From the NCBI RefSeq assembly GCF_000373565.1, contig NZ_KB891801.1, positions 124,001 to 188,000 on the forward strand: DNA of 64,000 bases, given 5' to 3'. The position numbers and the translations under genes were made by a program. The notes beneath the pieces are model-generated. The model was not told where the DNA came from, ran no database searches, and saw nothing but the letters and a program-made list of their open reading frames with translations. This DNA comes from Streptomyces sp. HmicA12 (GTDB lineage Bacteria; Actinomycetota; Actinomycetes; Streptomycetales; Streptomycetaceae). This document shows, in pieces, positions 50,654 to 59,673 of the stretch (positions are counted from its first letter, which is position 1; each line of letters opens with the position of its first letter).

Positions 50654-51457
50654 TCAGACCGCGGTGAGGCCGTGGGCCTCGAAGATCGCCTTCGCGGCGG
50701 CTACCTGCTCGGGGCCGGGCGAGGGGGTGTCGTGCAGCGTGAAGGTCTTGCCGAGCGCCTCCCACTTCGCCTCGCCGAGCTTGTGGAAGGGCAGCACGTC
50801 GACCCGGGAGACATTGCCGAGGGACGCGGCGAAGGCGGCGACGCCCTCGATGTTGGCGGGATCGTCGGTCAGGCCGGGCACCAGCACGAAGCGCACCCAG
50901 ACGTTCTTGCCGAGGTCGGCCAGGCGGTGCGCGAAGTCGAGGGTGGGCCGCAGGGGGCGGCCGGTGACCTTCTTGTAGGTGTCGCGGTCCCAGGACTTGA
51001 TGTCGAGCAGGACCAGGTCCACATCGCGCAGCAGGGCGTCGGTGGCACGCACGCCGAGGAAGCCCGACGTGTCCAGGGCGGTGTGCAGGCCCAGTTCGTG
51101 CTTGAAGCGGTGCAGCAGTTCACCGGCGAAGACGGGCTGGAGGAGCGGCTCGCCGCCGCTGATGGTGGCGCCGCCGCCGGCGGCCTCGATGAACCGGGTG
51201 TACTTGGCGGCTTCCGCGACGATCGCGTCGGCCGAGGTGCGCTTGCCGTTGCGCATCCGCCAGGTGTCGGGGTTGTGGCAGTACAGGCAGGTCAGCGGGC
51301 AGCCCGAGAGGAACGTCACGAACCGTGTGCCCGGCCCGTCGACACCGGTCGACAGGTCCCAGGAGTGCACCGAGCCCTCGGTGGGGCGGTGCGTCGCGGC
51401 GGCGGCCGGGGTGAGCGCGTCGTTCGCGGTGAGGTTCTGGGTGAGCATGACGGTCAT
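50654..51457 (-). CDS. pflA: Pyruvate formate-lyase activating enzyme
   Basis: This radical SAM enzyme makes the glycyl radical on PFL. C53, C57 and C60 form the CxxxCxxC cluster motif (CPLTCLYCHN), and the glycine-rich ISGGEPLLQP follows. The C-terminal ends with VLPFHKLGEAKWEAL, as in PflA proteins. The ATG start is preceded by CGGAGG at seven bases and gives 267 residues. It lies 48 bases after pflB in the same orientation, the usual order. It requires low oxygen to function, which is unusual for an aerobic mycelial bacterium. Confidence 0.94.
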   Translation of the reverse strand: MTVMLTQNLTANDALTPAAAATHRPTEGSVHSWDLSTGVDGPGTRFVTFLSGCPLTCLYCHNPDTWRMRNGKRTSADAIVAEAAKYTRFIEAAGGGATISGGEPLLQPVFAGELLHRFKHELGLHTALDTSGFLGVRATDALLRDVDLVLLDIKSWDRDTYKKVTGRPLRPTLDFAHRLADLGKNVWVRFVLVPGLTDDPANIEGVAAFAASLGNVSRVDVLPFHKLGEAKWEALGKTFTLHDTPSPGPEQVAAAKAIFEAHGLTAV

Positions 51458-51505
51458 GACGTTCCTCCGTACGGTCCTCGGGCCGACTCGGTCAGGCGGA
51501 CCGGC

Positions 51506-53776
51506 TCACAGGGAGCCGTGGAAGGTGCGGTTGATGACGTCCAGCTGCTGCTCGCGCGTCAGGCGGACGAAGTTGACCGCGTAGCCGGAGACCCGGATGG
51601 TCAACTGGGGGTAGTTCTCCGGGTGTTCCATGGCGTCCTCGAGGGTCGCCTTGTTCAGGACGTTGACGTTCATGTGGAAGCCGTCGCTGGCCATGAAGCC
51701 GTCGAGCACGCCGGAGAGGTTGCCGATCCGCTCGGTGGCGGTGCGGCCGAGCGCGTCCGGGGTGATCGTGTTGGTCAGCGAGATGCCGTCCTCGGCGTCG
51801 TCGTAGGGCAGCTTCGCGACCGACAGGGCGGAGGCGATGTAGCCGTGCTCGTCGCGCCCGTTCATCGGGTTGGCGCCGGGGGCGAACGGGGCGCCGGCGC
51901 GGCGGCCGTCCGGGGTGTTGCCGGTCTTCTTGCCGTAGACGACGTTCGAGGTGATGGTCAGCACGGACTGCGTGTGCACCGCGTCGCGGTAGGTCGGGTG
52001 CTTGCGGATCTGCTCCATGAAGTGGTGGACGATGCCCTTGGCGATGCTGTCCGCGCGGTCGTCGTTGTTGCCATAGGCCGGGTAGTCGCCCTCGATCTCG
52101 TAGTCGACGGCGAGGCCGGTCTCGTCGCGGACGACCTTGACCTTCGCGTGCTTGATGGCCGAGAGGGAGTCGGCGGCGACCGAGAGGCCCGCGATGCCGC
52201 AGGCCATGGTGCGCAGGATGTCCTGGTCGTGCAGGGCCATCTCGATGCGCTCGTAGGCGTACTTGTCGTGCATGTAGTGGATGACGTTGAGCGCGTGCAC
52301 GTACGTCTTCGCGAGCCAGCCGAGCATGTCCTCGTACTGCCGGGCGACGGTCTCGTAGTCGAGGTACTCGCTCTCGATGGGCTCGAAGCCCTCGACGACG
52401 AGCTTGCCGGACTTCTCGTCGCGGCCGCCGTTGATCGCGTAGAGGAGGGCCTTGGCGACGTTCACGCGGGCGCCGAAGAACTGCATCTGCTTGCCGACGG
52501 CCATCGCGGAGACGCAGCAGGCGATCGCGGTGTCGTCGCCGTACTTGGGGCGCATCAGCTCGTCGGACTCGAACTGGATGGCCGACGTGTCGATCGCGAC
52601 CTGCGAGGCGAAGTCCTTGAATCCCTTGGGGAGTTCACGCGACCAGAAGACCGTCAGGTTCGGCTCGGGGGCCGGGCCGAGGTTGTAGAGGGTCTGCAGG
52701 GCGCGGAAGGTGGTGCGCGAGACGAGCGGGCGGCCGTCCTCGCCGATGCCGGCCATCGACCAGGTGACCCAGGTCGGGTCGCCGGAGTACAGGTCGTTGT
52801 ACTCGGGGGTGCGCAGGAAGCGGACGATGCGGAGCTTGATGACGAAGTCGTCGATGAACTCCTGGGCCTCGGCCTCGGTGATGCGGCCGGCCTCGATGTC
52901 GCGCTGGAGGTAGATGTCGAGGAAGTTGTCGATGCGGCCGATCGACATGGCCGCGCCGTTCTGCTCCTTCACGGCGGCGAGGTAGGCGAAGTACAGCCAC
53001 TGGACGGCCTCGCGGCCGGTGCGGGCCGGGCCGGAGATGTCGTAGCCGTACGCCATGGCCATCGACTTGAGCTCGTTGAGGGCCTTGATCTGCTCGGAGA
53101 TCTCCTCGCGGTCCCGGATGACGTGCTCGGTGGGCCACTCGGCGGCGAGCTTGTCCTTGTCGGCCTGCTTGGCGGCGATGAGCCGGTCGACGCCGTAGAG
53201 GGCGACGCGGCGGTAGTCGCCGATGATCCGGCCGCGGCCGTAGGCGTCGGGCAGGCCGGTGATGATGCCGGAGGAGCGGCAGGCGCGGATCTCGGGGGTG
53301 TACGCGTCGAAGACGCCTTCGTTGTGGGTCTTGCGGAGGTGGGTGTAGATGTCGCGGACCTCGGGGTCGGCCTCGTAGCCGTAGGCGTTGAGGGCGCCCT
53401 CGACCATCCGCCAGCCGCCGTTCGGCATGATCGCGCGCTTGAGGGCGCCGTCGGTCTGGAGGCCGACGATGAGGTCCTGGTGGTCGGCGGGGGTGCCGTC
53501 GATGTAGCCGGGCTTGAAGGCGTCGATGCGGGACGGGGTCTTCACGTCCACGTCGTAGACGCCGCGCTCGATCTCCGCCGGGAACATGCCGAGGAGCTTG
53601 TCCCACACGGCGGTGGTGCGCTCGGTGGGGCCCGCGAGGAAGGAGCCGTCGCCCTCGTAGGGGGTGTAGTTCTGCTGGACGAAGTCGCGGACGTCGACGG
53701 AGTCGCGCCACAGGCCTCCCTTGAAGCCGTCCCAGGCCTCGCCGAGCGTCGTCTTTTCTGCGGGAGTGGCAGTCAT
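51506..53776 (-). CDS. pflB: Formate C-acetyltransferase (pyruvate formate-lyase)
   Basis: PFL splits pyruvate with CoA into acetyl-CoA and formate without oxygen. The catalytic pair C420-C421 is in AIACCVSAM, and the glycyl radical site G731 is in [12 protein letters not shown], 26 residues from the end, as in E. coli (C418/C419, G734). The ATG start at [18 protein letters not shown] follows GGAAGG; an upstream ATG (53794) would add six residues. The product has 756 residues. Its 228-base leader region carries a Rex operator, DosR/OsdR-like boxes and nested inverted repeats. It is followed by pflA. Confidence 0.95.
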   Translation of the reverse strand: MTATPAEKTTLGEAWDGFKGGLWRDSVDVRDFVQQNYTPYEGDGSFLAGPTERTTAVWDKLLGMFPAEIERGVYDVDVKTPSRIDAFKPGYIDGTPADHQDLIVGLQTDGALKRAIMPNGGWRMVEGALNAYGYEADPEVRDIYTHLRKTHNEGVFDAYTPEIRACRSSGIITGLPDAYGRGRIIGDYRRVALYGVDRLIAAKQADKDKLAAEWPTEHVIRDREEISEQIKALNELKSMAMAYGYDISGPARTGREAVQWLYFAYLAAVKEQNGAAMSIGRIDNFLDIYLQRDIEAGRITEAEAQEFIDDFVIKLRIVRFLRTPEYNDLYSGDPTWVTWSMAGIGEDGRPLVSRTTFRALQTLYNLGPAPEPNLTVFWSRELPKGFKDFASQVAIDTSAIQFESDELMRPKYGDDTAIACCVSAMAVGKQMQFFGARVNVAKALLYAINGGRDEKSGKLVVEGFEPIESEYLDYETVARQYEDMLGWLAKTYVHALNVIHYMHDKYAYERIEMALHDQDILRTMACGIAGLSVAADSLSAIKHAKVKVVRDETGLAVDYEIEGDYPAYGNNDDRADSIAKGIVHHFMEQIRKHPTYRDAVHTQSVLTITSNVVYGKKTGNTPDGRRAGAPFAPGANPMNGRDEHGYIASALSVAKLPYDDAEDGISLTNTITPDALGRTATERIGNLSGVLDGFMASDGFHMNVNVLNKATLEDAMEHPENYPQLTIRVSGYAVNFVRLTREQQLDVINRTFHGSL

Positions 53777-53845
53777 CTGCGGCACCTTCCCCATCTCTTC
53801 GACCGGTTCGCTGCGTTCTTTGCTGCATATTCATTGGACTCCCGT

Positions 53846-53913
53846 GAGGGCGGTCCGGCGGGCCGCATTGGTCCTGATTTCGGGACCAAAGGACCCACTT
53901 TCGGACCGCCCTC
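53846..53913. repeat. Nested inverted repeats in the pflB leader
   Basis: The outer arms are GAGGGCGGTCCG (53846-53857) and its exact complement (53902-53913). Inside lie TTGGTCC (53868-53874) and GGACCAA (53883-53889). The whole can fold as a large stem-loop in the pflB leader RNA, or act as a set of GGTCC/GGACC half-sites for a DNA-binding protein. Confidence 0.7.
53879..53898 (-). promoter_or_regulatory. DosR/OsdR-like box 1
   Basis: TTCGGGACCAAAGGACCCAC agrees with the mycobacterial DosR box TTSGGGACTWWAGTCCCSAA at about 16 of 20 positions by my hand alignment. OsdR (DevR-like) of Streptomyces controls hypoxia genes through similar sites. Binding is inferred. Confidence 0.45.
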
Positions 53914-53945
53914 GACGGGCTTTCCCCATGTGACCTGGGGTTTTC

Positions 53946-53965
53946 TTCGGGACTTTCGACCCAAG
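53946..53965 (-). promoter_or_regulatory. DosR/OsdR-like box 2
   Basis: TTCGGGACTTTCGACCCAAG also agrees with the DosR box at about 16 of 20 positions. It lies just pflB-side of the Rex operator. Confidence 0.45.
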
Positions 53966-53969
53966 TTCA

Positions 53970-53989
53970 CTTGTGAACGCATTCACAAG
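53970..53989. promoter_or_regulatory. Rex operator upstream of pflB
   Basis: CTTGTGAACGCATTCACAAG is a perfect palindrome with 8-base arms and contains TGTGAACGCATTCACA, which matches the Streptomyces Rex operator (TGTGAACNNNTTCACA). Rex represses when NAD+ is high and lets go at high NADH. It lies 194 bases upstream of the pflB start and just after the narK stop. Confidence 0.8.
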
Positions 53990-54004
53990 AAATTCCGAAA
54001 AAAA

Positions 54005-55438
54005 TCAGCTCGGGGACTCGGCGCCCTTGCGGGCATAGAACCACCAGCAGACGACGACGCAGGTGGCGTAGAAGCCGACGAAGCACCACAGGGCGCTGGT
54101 CACCGCGAAGTTCGCGAACATCGCGGGGATGAAGAAGAAGCCGTACGCGGCGATCGCCGAGGTGAATCCGGTGACGGCGCCGGACTCCATCTCCGACTGC
54201 TTCAGCGCCTTCGTGTACTCCGGCGTGCCCTCGGTCAGGCCCTTCAGGTGCTGTCCCCGGAAGATCACCGGGATCTGGCGGAAGGTCGAGCCGTTGCCGA
54301 TGCCGCTGAAGAAGAACGCCAGGTAGAAGCAGATGAGGAAGCCCCAGAAGGAGCCGCCGGCACCGTTCGAGGGCATGAAGCCGATGACGCCGATGATCGC
54401 GGCGGCCATGCCGACGAACGAGACGATGGTGACGCGGGCGCCGCCCCACTTGTCGGCGATCCAGCCGCCGCCCCAGCGGGCGAGGGCACCGATGGCCGGG
54501 CCGATCCAGGCATAGGTGGCGGCCGTGTACGCCGCGTCGATCGGGGTCCACGTGGTCTTGATGAGCATCGGCAGGGCGGCCGCGAAGCCGATGAAGGAGC
54601 CGAAGGTGCCCACGTACAGCCAGGTCATCAGCCAGTTGTGCTTGCGCTTGAAGATGACCTTCTGCTGCTTGAAGGGGGTGGAGGCGACCTTGAGGTCGTT
54701 CTGGCCGAACCAGGCGATCACGGCCAGGACCAGCAGGACGGGGACCCACAGGAACGCGGCGTTCTGCAGATAGACGGGGGTGCCGTCGGCCTTGTGCTGG
54801 GCGGAGCCGACCGCGAGGACCGAACTCGTGATGACGATCGGGGTGAGCAGCTGGACGACGGAGACGCCGAGGTTGCCGAGGCCGCCGTTGATGCCGGTGG
54901 CGCTGCCCTTCTCGCGCTTGGGGAAGAAGAAGCCGATGTTGGCCAGGGAGGAGGCGAAGTTGGCACCGCCGATGCCGCACAGCGCGGCGATGGCGACCAT
55001 CACGGCGTAGGGCGTGGAGGTGTCCTGGACGGCGAAGCCGAGCCAGAGCAGCGGGACCACCAGGACCAGCGTGGACAGCGCGGTGAAGCGGCGCTGGCCG
55101 ATGCGCGGGCCGAGGAAGGTGTAGAAGATCCGCGCCGTGCCGCCGGTGAGGCCGGGCACCGCGGTCAGCCAGAACAGCTGGGAGGTGCTGTAGGAGAAGC
55201 CGACGTCCGTCAGGTTCGTCGCGGTGACGCTCCACACCTGCCACACCACGAACGCCACGAGCAGGGCGGGGACGGCGATCCACAGGTTGCGGGTGGCGAC
55301 CCGCTTGCCGATGGACTTCCAGAAGAGCTCGTTCTCGGGTTCCCAGTCGGAGATGGAACGGCCCGGGCGGTACTGCCGGGGGTCGTAGGAAGAAGTGACG
55401 TCGTCGACCTCGGCGGCGTCCCTGACAGCAGGACTCAT
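54005..55438 (-). CDS. narK: NarK-type nitrate/nitrite transporter (MFS)
   Basis: The protein has about twelve hydrophobic segments with the NarK signatures GGLGNLGVSVVQLLTP and GIGNGSTFRQIP; conserved Arg residues occur in GGTARIFYTF and in the latter motif. A hydrophilic N-terminus of about 50 residues precedes the first helix. The ATG start gives 477 residues. It is upstream of pflB on the same strand, and a T-run follows its stop. It would bring nitrate in or nitrite out for nitrate respiration; no nitrate reductase genes are in the window. Confidence 0.92.
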   Translation of the reverse strand: MSPAVRDAAEVDDVTSSYDPRQYRPGRSISDWEPENELFWKSIGKRVATRNLWIAVPALLVAFVVWQVWSVTATNLTDVGFSYSTSQLFWLTAVPGLTGGTARIFYTFLGPRIGQRRFTALSTLVLVVPLLWLGFAVQDTSTPYAVMVAIAALCGIGGANFASSLANIGFFFPKREKGSATGINGGLGNLGVSVVQLLTPIVITSSVLAVGSAQHKADGTPVYLQNAAFLWVPVLLVLAVIAWFGQNDLKVASTPFKQQKVIFKRKHNWLMTWLYVGTFGSFIGFAAALPMLIKTTWTPIDAAYTAATYAWIGPAIGALARWGGGWIADKWGGARVTIVSFVGMAAAIIGVIGFMPSNGAGGSFWGFLICFYLAFFFSGIGNGSTFRQIPVIFRGQHLKGLTEGTPEYTKALKQSEMESGAVTGFTSAIAAYGFFFIPAMFANFAVTSALWCFVGFYATCVVVCWWFYARKGAESPS

Positions 55439-55631
55439 GACGTGTTCCCGGGGGTGAGGAGGGGGTTCCTGACATTCCTTGCTCGTCAAGCGTCCCGCCG
55501 GGATATGGGCGGCGTAAGGGGACTTGGTCGGCGCTTGTGCGCCCCGAAAGTACGGCGCGCGGGGCGACCAAGGTCCCCCGGTCCGCCCGTGCCGCCACCG
55601 GTTCCGCCGCCGGATCTGCTGTCCTGGGCGC

Positions 55632-56858
55632 ATGACGTCCACGCCAGACACGCCCCACCCGCCCTCGGGTTCACATCAGCGTTCTCCCGTCCGCCGCATG
55701 GTGGAGCGAGGGCGGAACGAGGAGCACCGGGCCGCGTCGCCGCTCGAGTTGTTCTTCGACCTGTGCTTCGTCGTGGCGGTGGCGCAGGGCGGGGTCGAGC
55801 TCGTGCACGCCGTCGCGCAGGGGCACACGGGCGACGGGGTGATCAGCTACGCGCGGGTCTTCTTCGCGATCTGGTGGGCGTGGATGAACTTCACCTGGTT
55901 CGCCTCCGCCTACGACAACGACGACGTGATCTACCGGGTCGTCACGCTCGTGCAGATCGCGGGCGTACTGGTCCTCGCGGCGGGGGTGTCCCGGGCCTTC
56001 GAGGACGACGACTTCACCGTCGTGTGGCTGGGCTATCTCGTCATGCGGCTCGCCATGGCGGCGCACTGGCTGCGGGCCGCGCGGGCGAGCGGCGGGGCGG
56101 AGCGGACGGTCGCGCTGCGGTACGCGGGCGGGATCCTGGTGTGCCAGATCGGCTGGCTGGGGCTGATGTTCGCGCCGGGCGGGGTGGCGCAGGACCTGGT
56201 GTTCCTGGCGATGGCGCTCCTGGAGATGTGTGTGCCGCTGTTCGCCGAGCGGAACCGGCAGACGTCGTGGCACCCGCACCACATCGCCGAGCGGTACGGC
56301 CTGTTCACGATCATCGTGCTCGGCGAGACGATCTCCGCGGCGACGATCGCGGTGAAGTCGGGCGTCGAGGAACACGACGCGCTGGGCGAGCTGTTGCCGA
56401 TCGCGGCCGGCGGCCTGCTCCTGGTCTTCGCGGCGTGGTGGATCTACTTCGCGGTGCCGATCCACGACCGGCTGCGCAGCAACCGGCAGGCGTTCGTGTG
56501 GGGATACGGCCACTACTTGATCTTCGCTTCGGCGGCGGCGATCGGGGCGGGCATCGAGGTCGCCGTCGAGCAGGCGGTCGGCGAGGCACATCTGTCGACG
56601 ACCGCGGCGGCGGCTGCCGTGACGGTCCCGGCGGCGGTGTTCCTGCTGATGGTGTGGGCGTTGCACGCGCGGTACTTCAAGGAGGGGGCGGCGCAGCAAC
56701 TGACGTTGCCGGTCAGTGCGTTGGTGGTGCTCGGCTGTACGTTCGCCGGGCACTGGGCGGTGCTCGCGGCGGGGATCGTGGCGACGCTGACGGTGGCGAC
56801 GGGGACGACCTTGTCGGCACGGGCGGCGCGGGCGGGACGGGCGGAGCGCGTGGCCTAG
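55632..56858 (+). CDS. Low temperature requirement A (LtrA) family membrane protein
   Basis: The protein has about ten to twelve hydrophobic segments and the LtrA family blocks VSPLELFFDLCFVVAVAQ-like start (ASPLELFFDLCFVVAVAQGG), FAIWWAWMNFTWFASAYDNDD, and HIAERYGLFTIIVLGETISA. It has 408 residues. The function of LtrA proteins is not known; they were named from a Listeria low-temperature mutant. It is divergent from narK over a 193-base promoter region. The ATG start at MTSTPDTPHPPSGSH is chosen over a longer open frame that lacks a good start. Confidence 0.9.
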   Translation: MTSTPDTPHPPSGSHQRSPVRRMVERGRNEEHRAASPLELFFDLCFVVAVAQGGVELVHAVAQGHTGDGVISYARVFFAIWWAWMNFTWFASAYDNDDVIYRVVTLVQIAGVLVLAAGVSRAFEDDDFTVVWLGYLVMRLAMAAHWLRAARASGGAERTVALRYAGGILVCQIGWLGLMFAPGGVAQDLVFLAMALLEMCVPLFAERNRQTSWHPHHIAERYGLFTIIVLGETISAATIAVKSGVEEHDALGELLPIAAGGLLLVFAAWWIYFAVPIHDRLRSNRQAFVWGYGHYLIFASAAAIGAGIEVAVEQAVGEAHLSTTAAAAAVTVPAAVFLLMVWALHARYFKEGAAQQLTLPVSALVVLGCTFAGHWAVLAAGIVATLTVATGTTLSARAARAGRAERVA

Positions 56859-56964
56859 AGAGAGGTGAGGCAGGGCGCGGCACGGCGCCATGAGGGGCGG
56901 CCGGGGCGGCGCCCCGGGCCGTCACCCGGGCCCCCGGGGCAACTGCCGTGTTAGGCATGGGTAC

Positions 56965-58155
56965 ATGACGACCTTTCGTGATGCCCTCACCGACGTTCCG
57001 GGGCTGCGGGTGGGCCATGCCACCCGCGCCGGGGACGGCTTCCTGACCGGGACCACGGTCGTGCTCGCCCCCGAGGGCGGCGCGGTCACCGCCGTCGACG
57101 TGCGGGGCGGTGGGCCCGGCACCCGGGAGACCGACGCGCTCGACCCGCGCAATCTGGTGCAGCGGATCGAGGCGGTCACGCTGACCGGCGGCAGCGCGTT
57201 CGGGCTCGACGCGGCGTCGGGGGTGGTGGCGTGGCTGGAGGAGCAGGGGCGCGGGGTGCCGGTGGGCGGTCCCGGGCAGGTCGTGCCCGTGGTCCCGGCG
57301 GCCTGTCTGTTCGACCTCGGCCGGGGCGGCGACTGGCGGGCCAGGCCCGACGCCGCCACGGGCCGCGCCGCGGTGGAGGCCGCGGCGGCGACCGAGCTGG
57401 GCTCGCCCGTCGAGGAGGGCAACGTGGGGGCGGGCACCGGCGCCCGTGTCGGCGGCCTGAAGGGCGGTGTCGGCACCGCGTCCGCCGTGCTCGACTCCGG
57501 GATCACGGTCGGCGCGCTGGTCGTCGCGAACGCGGTGGGCTCACCGGTGGACCTGTCGACCGGGGCGCTGTACGGGGACTTCTTCGCGGGGCGCGGGCCG
57601 GTGGCGTACCCGTCGCCCGAGGCGCACGAGGCCGCGCGCAGGAGGCTCGCGGAGGTAGACGTGTACGGTTCGTCGCCGCTCGCCGCCATCCCGGGCGCCA
57701 CACCAGGCACATCAGGCACATCAGGCACATCAGGCACATCAGGTATGCCAGACACACCTGCCACCTCAAGCGCACCCGGCACATCGGCCACGCCCGCGGC
57801 ACCCGCCACACCCCCGCTGAACACCACCCTCGCCGTCGTCGCCACCGACGCCGACCTCACCCGCTCCCAGGCGCAGAAGGTCGCGGGCACCGCGCACGAC
57901 GGCATCGCACGCGCGGTGCGGCCCGTGCATCTGCTCAACGACGGCGACACGGTCTTCGCCCTCGCCACCGGCGCGCGGCCGCTGGACCCCACGGACCCCC
58001 TGGCCCTGAACGAGATCCTGGCGGCGGGCGCCGATCTGGTGACCCGGGCGATCGTGCGGGCCGTGCGCGCGGCGGAGTCGGTGCGCACCCCGGCCGGGGC
58101 CCACCTCGCGTACAGCGACCTGTACGGAGCGCAGGCCGCGCCCCCGCGTTCGTAA
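56965..58155 (+). CDS. P1 family peptidase (DmpA-like, self-cleaving)
   Basis: P1 (S58) peptidases are Ntn-type enzymes that cleave themselves into two chains; relatives are aminopeptidases and beta-peptidyl aminopeptidases. The first chain has VPGLRVGHAT, LTGGSAFGLDAASGV and GNVGAGTGARVGGLKGGVGTAS. The expected cleavage point is N286-T287 in PLNTTLAVVATDADL. A 40-residue low-complexity loop just before it contains four tandem Gly-Thr-Ser units from a 9-base DNA repeat. The ATG start gives 396 residues. Cleavage and substrate are inferred from the family. Confidence 0.88.
   Translation: MTTFRDALTDVPGLRVGHATRAGDGFLTGTTVVLAPEGGAVTAVDVRGGGPGTRETDALDPRNLVQRIEAVTLTGGSAFGLDAASGVVAWLEEQGRGVPVGGPGQVVPVVPAACLFDLGRGGDWRARPDAATGRAAVEAAAATELGSPVEEGNVGAGTGARVGGLKGGVGTASAVLDSGITVGALVVANAVGSPVDLSTGALYGDFFAGRGPVAYPSPEAHEAARRRLAEVDVYGSSPLAAIPGATPGTSGTSGTSGTSGMPDTPATSSAPGTSATPAAPATPPLNTTLAVVATDADLTRSQAQKVAGTAHDGIARAVRPVHLLNDGDTVFALATGARPLDPTDPLALNEILAAGADLVTRAIVRAVRAAESVRTPAGAHLAYSDLYGAQAAPPRS
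57706..57741 (+). repeat. Four perfect 9-base tandem units (GGCACATCA) inside the P1 peptidase gene
   Basis: The units read in frame as Gly-Thr-Ser and end about 26 codons before the predicted self-cleavage site. A degenerate fifth unit follows. Copy-number change would add or remove three residues without a frameshift. Confidence 0.9.
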
Positions 58156-58320
58156 CAGGGCGGGCCACAGGAGGGCGGCTTCGTAACAGAACTGTCCCTG
58201 TGGCTGCCTTCACAGCAAACGGAAGGAACTCCTCCGACCTTCTCGCGCTCTCTCCTCGTACCGGAGAAAACACCGGCAACACCACTCCATCAGGTACAGA
58301 AGCAACAGAAGGAGCAGACC

Positions 58321-59505
58321 GTGAGAAGGCAGAACATAGCCGCCGCCGGGGCCGCCCTCGCCCTCGGCGCGCTGACCCTCACGGCCTGCGGCGGCAGCGC
58401 CACCGCGGACGGCAAGAAGGGCGGGGGCGGCGAGGACGCCCCGCGGATCACCATCTCCGCCAAGGACGGCGCCACCGGCGCGTCCATCAACGCGACCGGG
58501 GTGAAGGTCGCCGACGGCAAGCTCACCGACGTGAAGATGACGGAGGAGGCCGGCGGCAAGCAGGTCGCCGGCGCCATCGCCGCGAACGGCGCGTCCTGGA
58601 AGCCGAAGGAGCAGCTGGAGCGCGGCACCAAGTACCGGATCTCCGCGAGGGCCGAGGACTCCGACGGGCACACGGCGGCCGCCAACTCCATCTTCACGAC
58701 GGTCACCACGGCGAACAGCTTCATCGGCACGTACACGCCGGACAACGGCACGACGGTCGGCGTCGGGATGCCGGTCTCGTTCACGTTCGACAAGGCGATC
58801 ACGAACCAGAAGGACGTGCAGAAGCACATCAAGGTGACGTCCAGCAGCGGGCAGCAGGTCGCCGGCCACTGGTTCGGCGCGCAGCGGCTCGACTTCCGGC
58901 CCGAGGAGTACTGGAAGGCCGGTTCCAAGGTCACCATGAAGATCGACCTCGACGGCGTCGAGGGGGCGAACGGGGTCCACGGCGTGCAGCACAAGACGGT
59001 CACCTTCACCGTCGGCCGCGCGCAGGTCTCCACCGTCGACGTGAGCACGCAGAAGATGACCGTGGTGCGCGACGGGCAGACGGTCAAGACGGTCCCGGTC
59101 TCCACCGGCAGCGCCCAGCACCCCACCTACAACGGCCAGATGGTGATCTCCGAGAAGTTCGTGCAGACCCGCATGAACGGCGACACGGTCGGCTTCGGCG
59201 GCGAGTACGACATCGCGGACGTGCCGCACGCGATGCGGCTGTCGCAGTCGGGCACGTTCATCCACGGCAACTACTGGAGCTCGCCGTCGATCTTCGGCGC
59301 GCAGGGCACCAGCCACGGCTGCGTCGGCATGCGGGACGTCAAGGGTGCGGGCGGCGACACCACCGCCAAGTGGTTCTACGACAGCTCGCTCGTCGGTGAC
59401 GTCGTCGTCGTGAAGAACTCCCCCGACAAGACGATCTCCCCGGACAACGGCCTCAACGGCTGGAACATGTCGTGGAGTCAGTGGACGGCGGGCGGCACCT
59501 CCTGA
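58321..59505 (+). CDS. L,D-transpeptidase lipoprotein with Ig-like domains
   Basis: L,D-transpeptidases make 3-3 cross-links in peptidoglycan. The signal peptide ends in lipobox LTAC with lipidated C23. Two Ig-like domains follow (about 40-145 and 146-245), and the YkuD catalytic domain has HGNYW and SHGCVGM with nucleophile C334. The GTG start follows AAGGAG at seven bases. The product has 394 residues, the layout of mycobacterial LdtMt2-type enzymes. It would act at the outer face of the membrane. Confidence 0.94.
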   Translation: MRRQNIAAAGAALALGALTLTACGGSATADGKKGGGGEDAPRITISAKDGATGASINATGVKVADGKLTDVKMTEEAGGKQVAGAIAANGASWKPKEQLERGTKYRISARAEDSDGHTAAANSIFTTVTTANSFIGTYTPDNGTTVGVGMPVSFTFDKAITNQKDVQKHIKVTSSSGQQVAGHWFGAQRLDFRPEEYWKAGSKVTMKIDLDGVEGANGVHGVQHKTVTFTVGRAQVSTVDVSTQKMTVVRDGQTVKTVPVSTGSAQHPTYNGQMVISEKFVQTRMNGDTVGFGGEYDIADVPHAMRLSQSGTFIHGNYWSSPSIFGAQGTSHGCVGMRDVKGAGGDTTAKWFYDSSLVGDVVVVKNSPDKTISPDNGLNGWNMSWSQWTAGGTS

Positions 59506-59673
59506 GCCCCTCCGCGAACGGCCGGCCGCACGGGAACCTCCCGGGCGGCCCGCGCGTTGTTCAGGGAACCTGCCAATTCCCTTTCCCCGTTTGCGATTTC
59601 AGGGACACGATGTCCGACCGAAGCGCTACGGTATGCACCCACTAGGTGACAAGCAGCGATGCCGGGAGGTGTC

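Noticed and set aside
49739..56893. A plus-strand open frame of nearly 2400 codons across mscL, pfl and narK genes
   Set aside because: It is antisense to pflA, pflB and narK, which have intact family motifs; long antisense frames are expected at this G+C content. Its product is low-complexity Gly/Ala/Arg/Val/Asp.
58205..58320. SigE-type promoter before the L,D-transpeptidase gene
   Set aside because: A GGAAC occurs, but no matching -10 at the correct spacing could be found by eye.
59563..59582. AdpA site in the inverted repeat AGGGAA...TTCCCT
   Set aside because: The TTGGCAGGTTC text misses the AdpA consensus at a key position, so only the symmetry is noted.
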